From an uncultured Rhodobacterales bacterium (GTDB taxonomy: Bacteria > Pseudomonadota > Alphaproteobacteria > Rhodobacterales > Rhodobacteraceae): a stretch of DNA of 64,000 bases. Below are positions 1 to 10,136 of this stretch, piece after piece. Location: positions 1-64,000 of the forward strand of contig CAIMWI010000035.1 in assembly GCA_903845215.1 (NCBI GenBank), in the 5' to 3' direction. Within the stretch, counting starts at the first letter, position 1. Each line of letters begins with the position of its first letter. A program made the translations under genes and the position numbers. The notes beneath the pieces were generated by a model that saw nothing but the letters and a program-made list of their open reading frames with translations, made no database searches and was not told the origin of the DNA.

Positions 1-495
1 ACATGGCTGGCCCCGATCTTGGTCTTTACCATGGAAGAGGTCTGGCTGTGCCGTTACCCCGGCGACGACAGCAGCCTGCATCTGCAAGACTTCCCCGAAA
101 CGCCAAAGGCTTGGGCCAACCCCGCGCTGTCGGCCAAGTGGGATGCGATCCGCACCGCGCGGCGTGTGGTGACTGGCGCGCTGGAAGTGCAGCGCACCGC
201 CAAGGTGATTGGTGCCAGCCTAGAAGCCGCCCCCGTGGTGCACGTGGCCGACACGGCGATTCTGGCAGCACTGCGCTCGGTCGACTTTGCCGATCTGTGC
301 ATCACTTCGGGCCTAAGCCTAACCGCCGATCCCGAACCGGACGAAGCGTTTCGTTTGCCCGAAGTGCCCGGTGTGGGTGTGGTGTTTGAAAAGGCATTGG
401 GCCATAAATGCGAACGCTGCTGGAAAGTGCTGCCCGATGTGGGCACGCACAAACACCCCGGCACCTGCAAACGCTGCAATGATGCGCTGGGCTAA
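1..495 (+). CDS. ileS: Isoleucyl-tRNA synthetase, C-terminal part (cut by window start)
   Basis: Charges tRNA-Ile with isoleucine in the cytoplasm. Only the last 164 residues are present; the reading frame is open from base 1, so the gene starts outside the window. The visible part is the anticodon-binding helical domain (around EEVWLCRYPGDDSS) followed by the C-terminal zinc finger, CERCW near residue 140 and CKRC near residue 157. That finger is typical of bacterial IleS and holds the enzyme on its tRNA. A seven-base-pair hairpin follows the stop. The family call is secure. Confidence 0.95.
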   Translation, partial: TWLAPILVFTMEEVWLCRYPGDDSSLHLQDFPETPKAWANPALSAKWDAIRTARRVVTGALEVQRTAKVIGASLEAAPVVHVADTAILAALRSVDFADLCITSGLSLTADPEPDEAFRLPEVPGVGVVFEKALGHKCERCWKVLPDVGTHKHPGTCKRCNDALG

Positions 496-514
496 GGTGG
501 GCGCATAGCCCACC
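496..514 (+). other. Small GC hairpin between ileS and the MFS gene
   Basis: A perfect inverted repeat GGTGGGC-GCATA-GCCCACC starts directly after the ileS stop codon. No run of T follows, so it is a weak or factor-dependent terminator at best, or a processing or stability element between two co-directional genes. Confidence 0.4.
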
Positions 515-538
515 TCCCTAACCCTAACGGAGCACGCC

Positions 539-1696
539 ATGACCAAACACGCGATCTGGGGCCGCTGGGCCGTTGCCGCCTTGTTCTTCATCAACGGGTT
601 CAACATGGGCGCTTGGGCCCCGCAGATCCCCCAGATGATGGAACGCCACGGCTTAAGGTCGGGCGTCATGGGGGTGTTGATCGTGATGATCGGGCTTGGC
701 GCTGTGTCGGCGATGATCTTTGCGGGCAAACTGATTGCCCGCCATGGGTCGCGCAGAATGGTGATTTTCTTTGCCGCCTGCTTCATCCCGATGTTCCCCT
801 TGATGATCTTGGCACCCTCACCTTGGCTGGCCATTCCGTTTCTGTTCCTGTTCGGGGCCTTTGGCGGCTGCATGGATGTGGCGATGAATGCCAATGCTGT
901 CGCGGTCGAACGGCACATGGGCCGCGCCATCATGTCGTCTTCACATGGGTTTTGGAGCTTGGGCGGCTTTATCGGTGGCGCTTTTGGGGGCCAAGCGATT
1001 GCGTCCTTTGGCTATGACAAGCAAGCGCTGGGCGTGGCGCTGATTTGTGCGGTGACGCTGGCTGTAGCCAGCCGCTTTATCGTGAACGACCCGCCGCAAG
1101 AGGAGGCGGCGGTAAAGCCCAAGGCCCGCATGTTCCCGCGTGTGGCGATCTTGTATGTGCTGGGGGCCATGGCGCTGTTTTCGATGGTGCCAGAGGGCGC
1201 GGTGCTGGATTGGGCGGCGGTTTACGTCAAAGCCGAACTGGGCGCTGATCTGACGCAGCAAGGTCTGGCCTTTGGGCTGTTTTCTGGCGCTATGGCGATT
1301 GTGCGCTTTTTGGGCGATGCGGTGCGCAACCGCTTTGGCGCGGTGCTGACGTTGCGGGCTTCGGGGATTATGGGCGCTGTCGGGCTGATTGTGGCGTCGG
1401 TGGCCCCCAGCAGCGAGATCGCGATTGCGGGCTTTGCGCTGGCGGGGATCGGGGTGGCCAATATGGTGCCCATCATGTTCTCGGCTGCAGGCAATCATCC
1501 GGGATTGCCGTCGGGTTCGGGCATCGCGACGACCACGATGATCGGCTATACGGGGTATCTTTTGGCGCCATCGGTGATTGGCTACGTCGCCCAGCATGTG
1601 GGCTTTCGCTTTACTTATGGGGCGGTGGCCTTGCTGTTGCTTGGCGTGGCCGCGCTTGCCAGCAAAGCGGCGGCGGCGGATGGGGTAAAGGCCTAG
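539..1696 (+). CDS. MFS transporter (YbjJ-like)
   Basis: A 385-residue inner-membrane transporter with about 12 hydrophobic segments and the two-halves layout of the major facilitator superfamily. The loop between helices 2 and 3 carries [11 protein letters not shown], a variant of the MFS motif G-x-x-x-D-R-x-G-R-R. The repeated glycine-rich helices ([35 protein letters not shown]) resemble the YbjJ/fucose-permease-like branch. Substrate cannot be read from sequence. It lies 43 bases after ileS with a GGAG-type ribosome site, so it may be co-transcribed. Its stop overlaps the convergent ruvB stop by 4 bases. Confidence 0.8.
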   Translation: MTKHAIWGRWAVAALFFINGFNMGAWAPQIPQMMERHGLRSGVMGVLIVMIGLGAVSAMIFAGKLIARHGSRRMVIFFAACFIPMFPLMILAPSPWLAIPFLFLFGAFGGCMDVAMNANAVAVERHMGRAIMSSSHGFWSLGGFIGGAFGGQAIASFGYDKQALGVALICAVTLAVASRFIVNDPPQEEAAVKPKARMFPRVAILYVLGAMALFSMVPEGAVLDWAAVYVKAELGADLTQQGLAFGLFSGAMAIVRFLGDAVRNRFGAVLTLRASGIMGAVGLIVASVAPSSEIAIAGFALAGIGVANMVPIMFSAAGNHPGLPSGSGIATTTMIGYTGYLLAPSVIGYVAQHVGFRFTYGAVALLLLGVAALASKAAAADGVKA

Positions 1697-2718
1697 CCCT
1701 CGAACAGGTCGGATTGGCCGGGCAGGCGCGGGGCGTCCAGCCCCAAATGCCGCCAAGCCTTTTGCCCCAGCATCCGCCCGCGCGGGGTGCGCAGGATCAG
1801 GCCCTGTTGCAGCAAGAAGGGTTCAATCACCTCTTCAATCGCATCGCGCGCCTCTGACAAGGCGGCGGCGATGGTTTCCACGCCAACCGGCCCGCCGCCG
1901 TAATGTTCGGCCAGCAGGGTCAGATAGCGGCGGTCGTTGCCGTCTAGGCCCAGATGATCCACGCCAAGGCGGGTCAGGGCGTTATCGGCAATGGCTTGGG
2001 TCAGGCGGCCATCGCCTTCAACCGTGACAAAATCGACCACGCGGCGCAGCAATCGGCCTGCGATGCGCGGCGTGCCGCGCGCGCGGCGGGCGATTTCGCG
2101 TGTTCCTGCGGGGTCTGACGCTATGCCCAAAAGGCGCGCACCGCGCGTGACGATCAGGTCAAGCTCGTCTTCGGTGTAAAACTCCAGCCGCGTTGGAATG
2201 CCAAAGCGGTCGCGCAGCGGCGTCGTCAGCAGGCCCAACCGCGTGGTGGCCCCCACCAGTGTAAAGGGCTGCAATTCGATGCGCACGGTGCGCGCGGCGG
2301 GGCCTTCGCCGATCACCAGATCAAGGGCGAAATCCTCTAGCGCGGGGTAAAGCACCTCTTCCACCACGGGCGAAAGGCGGTGGATTTCGTCGATGAACAG
2401 CACATCCTTGGGTTCCAGATTGGTCAAGATCGCCGCCAGATCGCCCGGCTTTGCCAGAACTGGCCCAGATGTCATGCGAAACCCAACCCCCAATTCCCGC
2501 GCCATGATCTGCGCAAGCGTGGTTTTTCCCAAGCCGGGGGGGCCGTGAAACAGGGTATGATCCATCGCCTCGCCCCGCGTTTTGGCCGATTGGATAAAGA
2601 TGCGCAGATTGGCGCGGGCTTCGGCTTGGCCGACAAAATCGTCTAGCGTTTGGGGCCGCAGGGCGCGGTCAAGGTCTTGCGGTTGCTCTTGCGGGCTGGT
2701 GGGGCGGTGCGGGTCCAT
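1693..2718 (-). CDS. ruvB: Holliday junction branch migration DNA helicase RuvB
   Basis: The AAA+ motor that drives branch migration of Holliday junctions together with RuvA. At 341 residues it has normal length. Walker A is GPPGLGKT at residues 59-66, Walker B is LFIDEIHR near 106-113, and the sensor and arginine-finger segment is [20 protein letters not shown]-terminal winged helix follows (around [14 protein letters not shown]). The start directly abuts the ruvA stop, giving the operon order ruvC-ruvA-ruvB on the minus strand. Confidence 0.98.
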   Translation of the reverse strand: MDPHRPTSPQEQPQDLDRALRPQTLDDFVGQAEARANLRIFIQSAKTRGEAMDHTLFHGPPGLGKTTLAQIMARELGVGFRMTSGPVLAKPGDLAAILTNLEPKDVLFIDEIHRLSPVVEEVLYPALEDFALDLVIGEGPAARTVRIELQPFTLVGATTRLGLLTTPLRDRFGIPTRLEFYTEDELDLIVTRGARLLGIASDPAGTREIARRARGTPRIAGRLLRRVVDFVTVEGDGRLTQAIADNALTRLGVDHLGLDGNDRRYLTLLAEHYGGGPVGVETIAAALSEARDAIEEVIEPFLLQQGLILRTPRGRMLGQKAWRHLGLDAPRLPGQSDLFEG

Positions 2719-3393
2719 TTACTTCGGGGCCAACAGTTTCAGGGCGGCGCGGATCAGAGAGGCGGTGTCATCCTCTGGCATTTCGGCAGAGATGGTCATG
2801 ACAGCTTGCGCTGCATCCCCCTGCGCATAGCCCAGATTGACCAAGGCCGACAGCGCATCCGCAGCAAAAGCCGCCCGGTTCGAGACGGGCGGCGGTGCGG
2901 TAGGGGTGCGGCGCTTTGGCGGGGCGGGTTCTGACCCCTCGATCGGCTCAATCACATTTGCCGCGGGCATAGTGCCGCCCAAGGTCATCATCGCGGGCGC
3001 TTTGGATTTCAGCTCTAAAATCACGCGCTGCGCCAGTTTTGGGCCAATTCCGGGGGCAGATTGGATCGACCGCGCATCGCCCAAAGCAATCGCACGCGCC
3101 ACCCCTTCGGCCCCCAAAGCCCCCAGCATCGCCATCGAAGCTTTCGCCCCCACCCCTTGCACCGTCATCAACAGCCGATGCCATTCGCGGTCAAACAGCG
3201 TCAGAAAGCCGAACAGCTGCAACAGATCTTCGCGCACCAAAAGGTCGGTGTACAGCGACGCTGCCTCGCCCGCAGGGGGCAGGCTGGCCAAGGTGCGGTC
3301 GTTGACATGGACGATATACCCCACGCCGCGCACATCCAGCAGCACTTGATCGCTGCCCTTCCAATCCACCACGCCTGACAGTTTGCCAATCAT
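2719..3393 (-). CDS. ruvA: Holliday junction branch migration protein RuvA
   Basis: The junction-binding tetramer that loads RuvB. I chose the start at MIGKLSG, the conserved RuvA N-terminus, which gives 224 residues; its ATG overlaps the ruvC stop in an ATGA arrangement. The sequence has the N-terminal OB fold, two helix-hairpin-helix motifs ([20 protein letters not shown] and [15 protein letters not shown]) and a C-terminal three-helix domain that contacts RuvB. The linker is alanine- and proline-rich, as is usual in alphaproteobacteria. Confidence 0.97.
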   Translation of the reverse strand: MIGKLSGVVDWKGSDQVLLDVRGVGYIVHVNDRTLASLPPAGEAASLYTDLLVREDLLQLFGFLTLFDREWHRLLMTVQGVGAKASMAMLGALGAEGVARAIALGDARSIQSAPGIGPKLAQRVILELKSKAPAMMTLGGTMPAANVIEPIEGSEPAPPKRRTPTAPPPVSNRAAFAADALSALVNLGYAQGDAAQAVMTISAEMPEDDTASLIRAALKLLAPK

Positions 3394-3902
3394 TCTGCAG
3401 CCCTTCTGACAGCCGCTTCCAAGCGGCCCGCACTGTGCAGATGATGCGCGTGGCAAATCGCAATGGCCAGCGCATCGGCGGCATCGGGGCCTGCAATCAC
3501 CACACCGGGAAGTTGTAGACGCACCATATGATCAACCTGCGCTTTGGCGGCATGGCCCACACCCACAACGGCCTTTTTCACCGCATTGGGTGCATATTCG
3601 CCAATCGTCAGCCCCGCTTGGGCGGGCACCAGCAAAGCAATGCCGCGTGCTTGACCCAGTTTCAGGGTGGCCACGGCGTCTTTGTTGACAAAGGTGTGTT
3701 CCACCGCCGCCGCATCGGGGGCATAGGTGCGCAGCACTTCGGTCAGTTGGGTGTGCAGCGATACCAAGCGCTGGGCCAGCGCGCCATCATCGGCGTCAGA
3801 GTGGCAGATGCCATTGGCGACATGGGTAATTTTTGCCCCCACAACGTCAATTACCCCCCAGCCGAGGTTGCGCAAGCCCGGATCAATCCCCAGCACCCGC
3901 AT
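3390..3902 (-). CDS. ruvC: Crossover junction endodeoxyribonuclease RuvC
   Basis: Resolves Holliday junctions by paired nicks. The start at [18 protein letters not shown] gives 170 residues; the first catalytic aspartate is in GIDPG (D7). [10 protein letters not shown] carries the catalytic glutamate, and the last acidic residues are in [14 protein letters not shown]. An AAGGGG ribosome site precedes the ATG at good spacing. First gene of the ruvCAB operon, so its promoter should lie in the AT-rich 310-bp region upstream. Confidence 0.97.
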   Translation of the reverse strand: MRVLGIDPGLRNLGWGVIDVVGAKITHVANGICHSDADDGALAQRLVSLHTQLTEVLRTYAPDAAAVEHTFVNKDAVATLKLGQARGIALLVPAQAGLTIGEYAPNAVKKAVVGVGHAAKAQVDHMVRLQLPGVVIAGPDAADALAIAICHAHHLHSAGRLEAAVRRAAE

Positions 3903-4214
3903 CTTTATCCCCTTGTTCTTGTCAAGATCAGGCCTAGCACGAAAAGAGAACATCCGCCAAGCGCTTTCGCCATATCTCTTATTGACTTTGCAAGTGCAGA
4001 AAGCGACGGGTCGGGTAAAAGGGGCGACATGCAGGGGCAAATATTAAAGATTAATTAACAAAAACAATACAAAGACATGACGCCCAGCCATGCGTGCCGT
4101 GCAACGCGGCCTTGCAGTGGGTCGGGTTGCTTTGCACCTGCAGCAAGCCTATTTCCCACTCATCAGAAGCGGAAACCCGCTTCATTCTTGTGCAGTTTGG
4201 AAAGGACTCCCGCA
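3903..4214. other. Divergent intergenic region between ruvC and the DUF1127 gene
   Basis: About 310 bases without a credible gene. The stretch near 4040-4080 is clearly AT-rich compared with its surroundings and probably holds divergent promoter elements for ruvCAB (leftward) and the DUF1127 gene (rightward). I could not pick convincing -35/-10 pairs. Short frames here lack codon bias and family resemblance. Confidence 0.5.
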
Positions 4215-4418
4215 ATGTCCAGCTTTGAGACATCCTCTGTTGCGCCGTTTGGCGCTGTTACCCTGTATCGCTTTGTTCAATCGGTTGGTGTGGCTGTAGA
4301 AGCCGTGCAGGCTTGGAATTCGGCCCGCATCACGCGCAAGTCGTTGAACCGCTTGACCAACCGCGAGCTTGACGACATCGGCCTGTGCCGTGGCGATATC
4401 GAGTTGATTGGCCGCTAA
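4215..4418 (+). CDS. DUF1127 small arginine-rich protein
   Basis: A 67-residue protein whose C-terminal third (WNSARITRKSLNRLTNREL then DDIGLCRGDIE) matches the DUF1127/YjiS-like domain. The start is the ATG after an AAAGGA ribosome site. In other alphaproteobacteria, DUF1127 proteins have been linked to RNA turnover and phosphate or stress physiology; that is family knowledge, not visible here. The N-terminal half is a short amphipathic, mildly hydrophobic stretch. A strong intrinsic terminator follows, so the gene is probably transcribed alone. Confidence 0.85.
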   Translation: MSSFETSSVAPFGAVTLYRFVQSVGVAVEAVQAWNSARITRKSLNRLTNRELDDIGLCRGDIELIGR

Positions 4419-4443
4419 GCCCTTCGACCTATGCCAGACGTTG

Positions 4444-4470
4444 GGCCGCTGCGCGTTGCAGCGGCCTTTT
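4444..4470 (+). terminator. Intrinsic terminator of the DUF1127 gene
   Basis: Nine-base-pair GC-rich stem (GGCCGCTGC / GCAGCGGCC) with a five-base loop, followed by TTTTGTTTT. It sits between the DUF1127 stop and the convergent prmA stop. Confidence 0.85.
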
Positions 4471-4474
4471 GTTT

Positions 4475-5362
4475 TCAGCCGCGCTGCAAAACCAAGGCAG
4501 ACCATTCGCCCAAATCTTCGCGTGAGACGGGGGTAAAGCCTGCCGCCACATAGGCTGCGGTAATCGCCTCAGCTTGCACCACCAGCAGACCTGACAAAAT
4601 CACCAAACCCTTGGGCGCGCAGTGGTGCGCCATGGCGGGGGCCAGTTCGATCAGCGGGCCTTTGAGGATATTGGCGAAGATCAGATCAAAGGGGGCCGCC
4701 GCTTTGATCTGCGGATGGGCAAAGCCTGCCGCTTCGAGGCAGGCGATACGGCCCGTCAACCCGTTCACAGCCACATTCGCCTCGGCCACATCGACGGCGA
4801 CCTGATCAATGTCAGAGGCGATGATCAGCGCATCGGGCAAAACCGCCGCCGCCGCCATCGCCAGCACGGCGGTGCCACAGCCAATGTCGGCGACTTTGGC
4901 AGGGCGCAGGCCTGCGTCATACAACCTGTCCCATGCGCGCAAACAGCCCAGCGTGGTGCCGTGGTGGCCGGTGCCAAAGGCCACGGTCGCCTCGATCAGA
5001 AGGGCCACGCGGTCGCCTTGGGCCAGAACGGCAGGCACCAGATCGGCATCATGGCTGCCGTAAACGAAAAACCGCCCCGCCTCGACCGGCGACAACTCGC
5101 GCTTGACCTTGGCGACCCAGTCGACCTCGGGCAGTTCTGACACGGCAAAGGGCTTGGCACCAAAGGCCAAGGCCAGCACTTCCAGCATCACCGTATCGGG
5201 CGGTTCAACGAAATAGGCGCCAACCTCCCACAGGCCCGAGTCGTCTTCAATCTCGAACACGCCGACGCCCACGGGTTCGGGGGTGAGCTTTTCAATCGCT
5301 TCGGCCAAGGCGTTGGCGGCATCCTCGCCGACAAGAGAGGTTAGGGCGGTGAACGTGGGCAT
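4475..5362 (-). CDS. prmA: Ribosomal protein L11 methyltransferase PrmA
   Basis: SAM-dependent methyltransferase that methylates ribosomal protein L11. I took the start at MPTFTALTSL (295 residues), because the 41 extra upstream codons have no family resemblance. The N-terminal substrate-recognition domain precedes a Rossmann methyltransferase core: ATVAFGTGHHGTT, then motif I VADIGCGTAVLAMAA, the acidic SAM-ribose loop IASDIDQVAVD, and the PrmA motif FDLIFANIL. It lies 65 bases downstream of msrA on the same strand. Confidence 0.93.
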   Translation of the reverse strand: MPTFTALTSLVGEDAANALAEAIEKLTPEPVGVGVFEIEDDSGLWEVGAYFVEPPDTVMLEVLALAFGAKPFAVSELPEVDWVAKVKRELSPVEAGRFFVYGSHDADLVPAVLAQGDRVALLIEATVAFGTGHHGTTLGCLRAWDRLYDAGLRPAKVADIGCGTAVLAMAAAAVLPDALIIASDIDQVAVDVAEANVAVNGLTGRIACLEAAGFAHPQIKAAAPFDLIFANILKGPLIELAPAMAHHCAPKGLVILSGLLVVQAEAITAAYVAAGFTPVSREDLGEWSALVLQRG

Positions 5363-5427
5363 GGGCCAAGCCTTTGTGCTGCGGGTGTCAGGGGGGCGAT
5401 AGGCCGCTAAGCCCGCAGCGTCAAGAC

Positions 5428-6084
5428 TTAGGCTTGCACCTTCAGCCCGATCGGACAGGTCACCCCCGTGCCGCCCACACCGCAATAGCCGTTGGGGTTT
5501 TTCTCACGATATTGCTGGTGGTAATCTTCGGCATAGTAAAACACCGGGGCGGGCAGGATTTCGGTGGTGATTACCCCATAGCCCTTGGCCGCAAGCGCGC
5601 CTTGGTAGGCCAGTTTGCTGGCCACGGCTGCCGTCTCTTGTTCGGGCGAATAGGTATAGATGCCAGAGCGATAGGTCGATCCCACATCATTGCCTTGGCG
5701 CATGCCTTGGGTGGGGTCATGCCCTTCCCAAAAGGTTTTAAGCAGCGCGTCGTAGCTGATCACCGCAGGGTCAAAGATCACGCGCACCACCTCGTTATGG
5801 CCGGTCAGTTGGGTGCAGGTTTCTTGATAGGTCGGATTGGGCGTAAACCCCGCCGCATAGCCGGTCATGGTCAACCAAACGCCGCGCAGGTTGTAAAACT
5901 TACGCTCCACTCCCCAAAAGCAGCCCATGCCGAACATGGCTTGTTCAAAGCCATCAGGAATGGGGGATTTCAGCGCAATCCCCGACAAAAAGTGCCGCTC
6001 TGCCGTAGCCAGCGGGGTCAGGCGACCGGGCAGGGCCTTGTCGGGGGTGACCATTTCCATCTTGCGGCGATTGATCAGAAACAT
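5428..6084 (-). CDS. msrA: Peptide methionine-S-sulfoxide reductase MsrA
   Basis: Repairs methionine-S-sulfoxide in proteins. The 218-residue protein has the catalytic motif GMGCFWGVE near residue 52, with the nucleophilic cysteine. GYAAGFTPNPTYQE and GHNEVVRVIFDP follow, and the resolving cysteines lie in the C-terminal tail (GYCGVGGTGVTCP). An AGGAGG-like ribosome site precedes the ATG. Probably co-transcribed with prmA. Confidence 0.95.
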   Translation of the reverse strand: MFLINRRKMEMVTPDKALPGRLTPLATAERHFLSGIALKSPIPDGFEQAMFGMGCFWGVERKFYNLRGVWLTMTGYAAGFTPNPTYQETCTQLTGHNEVVRVIFDPAVISYDALLKTFWEGHDPTQGMRQGNDVGSTYRSGIYTYSPEQETAAVASKLAYQGALAAKGYGVITTEILPAPVFYYAEDYHQQYREKNPNGYCGVGGTGVTCPIGLKVQA

Positions 6085-6194
6085 CGCGTCCTCCTAAGTC
6101 GGTTTAGGGGGAATATAGGGCGCAGGGGGCGGGTTGGGTAGGGGTGGGTTTATCGTGGCATCCGCCGTCGTTACTGCCTAAAGTTGGGCGGACG

Positions 6195-6587
6195 ATGGAG
6201 GGGTTGATCTCGCAATTGGGGGTGGGTGTGGTACGGATTGTGGTGCGCGGTTATCTGGCGGTGTTTGATGCGGCGATGCGGCTTGGCCCGATGCGCGGGG
6301 CGGCACTCTTGACATATGGGCCATTTGTTGCCGCCAGTGCGGCCTTTCTGGCAAAGGTTTACTGGCTGGATGGTGTGATAGATAACACCCTAACCACAAT
6401 CGCCGTGTTTGCCATTTTCGCCCTGCTAGGTCCCTTGATGAACACGGGTAGCAAGTTGCTGGCCGAAGGCTGGCACAAGGCGCGCTTTGGCACCTATCCG
6501 GGGCAAAAAGATCAGCGATTGCACCCAAAAGGCGGACCCAGCCCGACCCTGCTATGGGTCAAGTCTGTGCGAGACTGGGCGGAGTAG
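6195..6587 (+). CDS. Hypothetical membrane protein
   Basis: About 130 residues with two strong hydrophobic segments (GAALLTYGPFVAASAAFLAK and TIAVFAIFALLGPLM) and a basic C-terminal tail. I did not recognise the family. The start is uncertain: ATG 6195 (MEGLISQLG) is chosen because codon use becomes regular there; the in-frame codon at 6144 would add 17 residues. No strong ribosome site is visible. It is convergent with carB, whose stop lies 11 bases away. Confidence 0.55.
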   Translation: MEGLISQLGVGVVRIVVRGYLAVFDAAMRLGPMRGAALLTYGPFVAASAAFLAKVYWLDGVIDNTLTTIAVFAIFALLGPLMNTGSKLLAEGWHKARFGTYPGQKDQRLHPKGGPSPTLLWVKSVRDWAE

Positions 6588-6598
6588 GGGGTTCCCCC

Positions 6599-9500
6599 TT
6601 ACCCCTGCAACGTCCTCACCCCGTACCCTTCCCCCCGTGCCCGCATGGCGGCGACGGCGGCGATGCTGGCGGCGGCGGTGGTGAAATAGGGGATTTTGTC
6701 CATCAGGGCCACGCGGCGGATGTCGCGGCTGTCGCTGACCGCTTGGGTGCCTTCGGTGGTGTTCATCACCAAGGCGATTTCGTCGTTTTTCAGGCGGTCG
6801 ACGATATTGGGGCGGCCTTCGTAGACTTTGGCGACGGGCGTTGATGTTACGCCTTGGGTGGTCAGCCAAGCGGCGGTGCCTTTGGTCGCTACGATTTCAA
6901 AGCCTTGCGCGGTTAGGTCTTGCATCGCGGCGGCGAAGGCGGGGGTTTTGTCCATATCCTTGATCGACACAAAAGCGCGGCCTGTGTCGGGCAGGACCAC
7001 GCCTGCACCCATCTGCGCTTTCAGGAAGGCCAGCGCAAAGGTGCGGTCCCAACCCATGACTTCACCGGTCGAGCGCATCTCTGGCCCCAAAACAGGGTCA
7101 ACACCGGGGAAGCGGGCAAAGGGCAGAACCGCCTCTTTCACGCTGAACCACGGGGTTTGCGGGTTGGCCAGTGTCAAAGGGTCGGCCAAGGGCAGTGGGC
7201 TGTCGGGGCCGACCCCTTCGGGATAGGGCGCGCGCATCGGGAAGGCGGACAGCTTTTCGCCCGCCATCAGCCGCGCCGCGATAGAGGCAATCGCCGAATC
7301 GGTGGCTTTGGCGACAAAGGGGACGGTGCGGCTGGCGCGGGGGTTGACCTCTAGCACGAAAATTACGCCGTCTTTGATGGCGAATTGCACGTTCATCAGG
7401 CCCACAACATTCAGCGCCAAGGCCATTTGCACGGTTTGCTTTTTCAGCTCTTCGACGGTGGCGGCAGACAGCGAATGGGGCGGCAGGCAGCAGGCGGAAT
7501 CGCCCGAATGCACGCCCGCTTCTTCGATATGCTCCATAATGCCGGCCACATGCACAGCACTGCCGTCGCAGAGCGCATCTACGTCAACCTCGATCGCGCC
7601 GGACAGGTAGCTGTCAAGCAGCACGGGGCTAGAGCCGGACACCTGCACCGCCGTGGCGATATAGCGTTCCAACTGCGCATCGTCGCGAATGATCTCCATC
7701 GCGCGCCCGCCCAAAACGAACGAGGGGCGGATGACCAGCGGGTAGCCCACGTCTTTGGCCACGGCAAAAGCCTCGTCGCGCGAACGGGCCGTGCCGTTGT
7801 GCGGCTGTTTCAGGCCCAGCTTGTGCAACAATTGCTGAAAGCGTTCGCGGTCTTCGGCCAAATCAATCGCATCGGGCGTGGTCCCCAAGATCGGGATGCC
7901 TTCGTTGGCCAGTGCCTGCGCCAGTTTCAAGGGCGTTTGGCCGCCGAACTGCACGATGACTCCGTGCAGCGTGCCATTTTCCTGCTCGACCCGCAGGATT
8001 TCCAGCACATGTTCCAGCGTCAGCGGTTCGAAATACAGCCGGTCAGAGGTGTCATAGTCGGTCGACACTGTCTCTGGGTTGCAGTTGACCATGATGGTTT
8101 CGTAGCCCGCCGCTGTCAGGGCATAGCAGGCATGGCAGCAGCAATAGTCAAACTCGATCCCTTGCCCGATCCGGTTGGGGCCGCCGCCCAGAATGACGAC
8201 CTTCTTGGCGTTGGACGGACGCGCTTCGCATTCGACATCGCCCATCGCGGGGGATTCGTAGGTGGAATACATATAGGGCGTTTGCGCTTCGAATTCGGCA
8301 GCACAGGTGTCGATCCGCTTGAAGACCGCTTTGACCCCCAGATTGCGGCGGGCGCGGCGGATTTGGCCCTCGTCACGGCCGGTCAGTTTGGCCAAGCGGG
8401 CATCGGTAAAGCCCATCATCTTCAGCTGGCGAATGCCGTCAGCGGTGACAGGCAGGCCCGATTTCGCCACCTCGGCCTCGGCATCGATGATCTCGCGGAT
8501 GCGCGCAAGGAACCATGGGTCAAAGGCGGTTATGGCGTTGATGTCGGTATCCGACAGGCCGTGGCGCATGGCTTGGGCGACGGTGCGCAAACGGTCAGGG
8601 GTGGCTTCGGACAGGGCCTTGGTGATGGCGGCGCGGTCGGGGGCACCGGGGATGGCGATCTCGTCAAAGCCGGATAGGCCGGTTTCAAGGCTGGCCAGCG
8701 CCTTTTGCATCGATTCGTGGATGGTGCGGCCGATGGCCATCACTTCCCCAACCGATTTCATCGCGGTGGTCAGGTTCGGGGTCGAGCCGGGAAATTTCTC
8801 AAACGCAAAGCGCGGAATTTTGGTGACGACGTAGTCGATTGAGGGTTCAAACGAGGCGGGCGTGACCTTGGTGATGTCGTTGTCCAACTCGTCTAACGTG
8901 TAGCCCACGGCGAGTTTGGCGGCGATTTTGGCGATGGGAAAGCCCGTGGCTTTGGATGCCAGCGCAGACGAACGGCTGACGCGCGGGTTCATCTCGATCA
9001 CGACCATGCGGCCATCGGCGGGGTTGATCGCCCACTGAACGTTCGAACCGCCGGTTTCGACGCCGATTTCACGCAGCACGGCGATAGAGCCGTTGCGCAT
9101 GATCTGGTATTCCTTGTCGGTCAGCGTCAGCGCGGGGGCCACGGTGATGCTGTCGCCGGTGTGCACGCCCATCGGATCAATGTTTTCGATAGCGCAGACG
9201 ATGATCGCGTTGTCGGCGGTGTCGCGCACCACCTCCATCTCGAATTCTTTCCAGCCCAGCAGGGATTCGTCGACCAAAACCTGCGCCATGGGCGAAGCTT
9301 CAAGGCCAGAGCGTACGATGGCGGCGTAATCGTCGCGGTTATAGGCCACACCACCGCCCGTACCGCCCAAGGTAAAGGCGGGTCGGATGATGGCGGGCAG
9401 GCCGACATAGTCTAGGGCTGCAATGGCTTCAGCCACACCTGCTGCGATGTCATATTTGCCAGAGGCGAGTTTGGGCGCGGCGATGATCGTGGCTTTGGGG

Positions 9501-9928
9501 TTTTCAAGGCCGATCCTGTCCATCGCCTCGCGAAACAGCTTGCGGTCTTCGGCCATCTCGATGGCCTCGCGCTTGGCGCCGATCAGTTCGACGTTGAACT
9601 TGGCCAGAACGCCCAGATCGGCCAAGGCCAGCGCAGTGTTCAAGCCTGTTTGCCCGCCCATCGTGGGCAACAGGGCATCGGGACGCTCTTTTTCGATGAT
9701 CTTGGCCACGACTTCGGGCGTGATCGGTTCGATATAGGTGGCATCGGCCAACCCCGGATCGGTCATGATCGTGGCGGGGTTGGAGTTGACGAGGATGACC
9801 CGGTACCCTTCTTCACGCAGTGCCTTGCAGGCTTGCGCGCCCGAGTAATCAAACTCGCAGGCTTGGCCAATGACGATAGGGCCCGCGCCGATGATCATGA
9901 TAGATTTGATATCGGTTCTTTTTGGCAT
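6599..9928 (-). CDS. carB: Carbamoyl-phosphate synthase large subunit
   Basis: Makes carbamoyl phosphate from bicarbonate, ATP and ammonia delivered by CarA, feeding arginine and pyrimidine synthesis. At 1109 residues it has full alphaproteobacterial length. The two internally duplicated ATP-grasp halves are clear: [20 protein letters not shown] at the start of the first and [20 protein letters not shown] at the start of the second. [20 protein letters not shown] and [20 protein letters not shown] are the paired metal-binding segments. The C-terminal MGS-like allosteric domain ends in [13 protein letters not shown]. carA is not in the window. Confidence 0.98.
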   Translation of the reverse strand: MPKRTDIKSIMIIGAGPIVIGQACEFDYSGAQACKALREEGYRVILVNSNPATIMTDPGLADATYIEPITPEVVAKIIEKERPDALLPTMGGQTGLNTALALADLGVLAKFNVELIGAKREAIEMAEDRKLFREAMDRIGLENPKATIIAAPKLASGKYDIAAGVAEAIAALDYVGLPAIIRPAFTLGGTGGGVAYNRDDYAAIVRSGLEASPMAQVLVDESLLGWKEFEMEVVRDTADNAIIVCAIENIDPMGVHTGDSITVAPALTLTDKEYQIMRNGSIAVLREIGVETGGSNVQWAINPADGRMVVIEMNPRVSRSSALASKATGFPIAKIAAKLAVGYTLDELDNDITKVTPASFEPSIDYVVTKIPRFAFEKFPGSTPNLTTAMKSVGEVMAIGRTIHESMQKALASLETGLSGFDEIAIPGAPDRAAITKALSEATPDRLRTVAQAMRHGLSDTDINAITAFDPWFLARIREIIDAEAEVAKSGLPVTADGIRQLKMMGFTDARLAKLTGRDEGQIRRARRNLGVKAVFKRIDTCAAEFEAQTPYMYSTYESPAMGDVECEARPSNAKKVVILGGGPNRIGQGIEFDYCCCHACYALTAAGYETIMVNCNPETVSTDYDTSDRLYFEPLTLEHVLEILRVEQENGTLHGVIVQFGGQTPLKLAQALANEGIPILGTTPDAIDLAEDRERFQQLLHKLGLKQPHNGTARSRDEAFAVAKDVGYPLVIRPSFVLGGRAMEIIRDDAQLERYIATAVQVSGSSPVLLDSYLSGAIEVDVDALCDGSAVHVAGIMEHIEEAGVHSGDSACCLPPHSLSAATVEELKKQTVQMALALNVVGLMNVQFAIKDGVIFVLEVNPRASRTVPFVAKATDSAIASIAARLMAGEKLSAFPMRAPYPEGVGPDSPLPLADPLTLANPQTPWFSVKEAVLPFARFPGVDPVLGPEMRSTGEVMGWDRTFALAFLKAQMGAGVVLPDTGRAFVSIKDMDKTPAFAAAMQDLTAQGFEIVATKGTAAWLTTQGVTSTPVAKVYEGRPNIVDRLKNDEIALVMNTTEGTQAVSDSRDIRRVALMDKIPYFTTAAASIAAVAAMRARGEGYGVRTLQG

Positions 9929-10005
9929 GGCGGCCCCCTTACGGCAAAACTTGCCGGGTTATAGCCACACCTTTGTGGGGCGCAAGCGGATTCCAAGCAC
10001 GGCAC

Positions 10006-10077
10006 TTTACGACCCTCGGAAGGCTTCACGCCCTTCGGACCTGCCACGGGATATTTGGGCAGATATGAAAGGCGGTG
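10006..10077 (+). repeat. Divergent copy of the hairpin plus GAGTATTTG intergenic repeat
   Basis: The sequence CGGGATATTTGGGCAGATATGAAAG lies in the carB upstream region, preceded by GAAGG-rich/CCTTC-rich inverted DNA. It matches, with mismatches, the better copies at 22453 and 32213. It is the least conserved member, so the assignment is tentative. Confidence 0.4.
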
Positions 10078-10083
10078 AAATGC

Positions 10084-10115
10084 AAAAAAAAGGGCCGAGG
10101 GTTTCCCCCCGGCCC
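10084..10115 (-). terminator. Intrinsic terminator of the APC permease gene
   Basis: Read on the minus strand, a GC stem (GGGCC / GGCCC core extended by G-C pairs with one mismatch) is followed by eight T. It begins about 20 bases after the permease stop codon and would insulate carB. Confidence 0.85.
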
Positions 10116-10136
10116 CGATGGTTGCTTTCGGCGTGA

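Noticed and set aside
7385-8677. 430-codon open frame on the plus strand inside carB
   Set aside because: It is antisense to a certain gene, has a composition of Gly/Arg/His typical of GC-rich shadow frames, and resembles no family.
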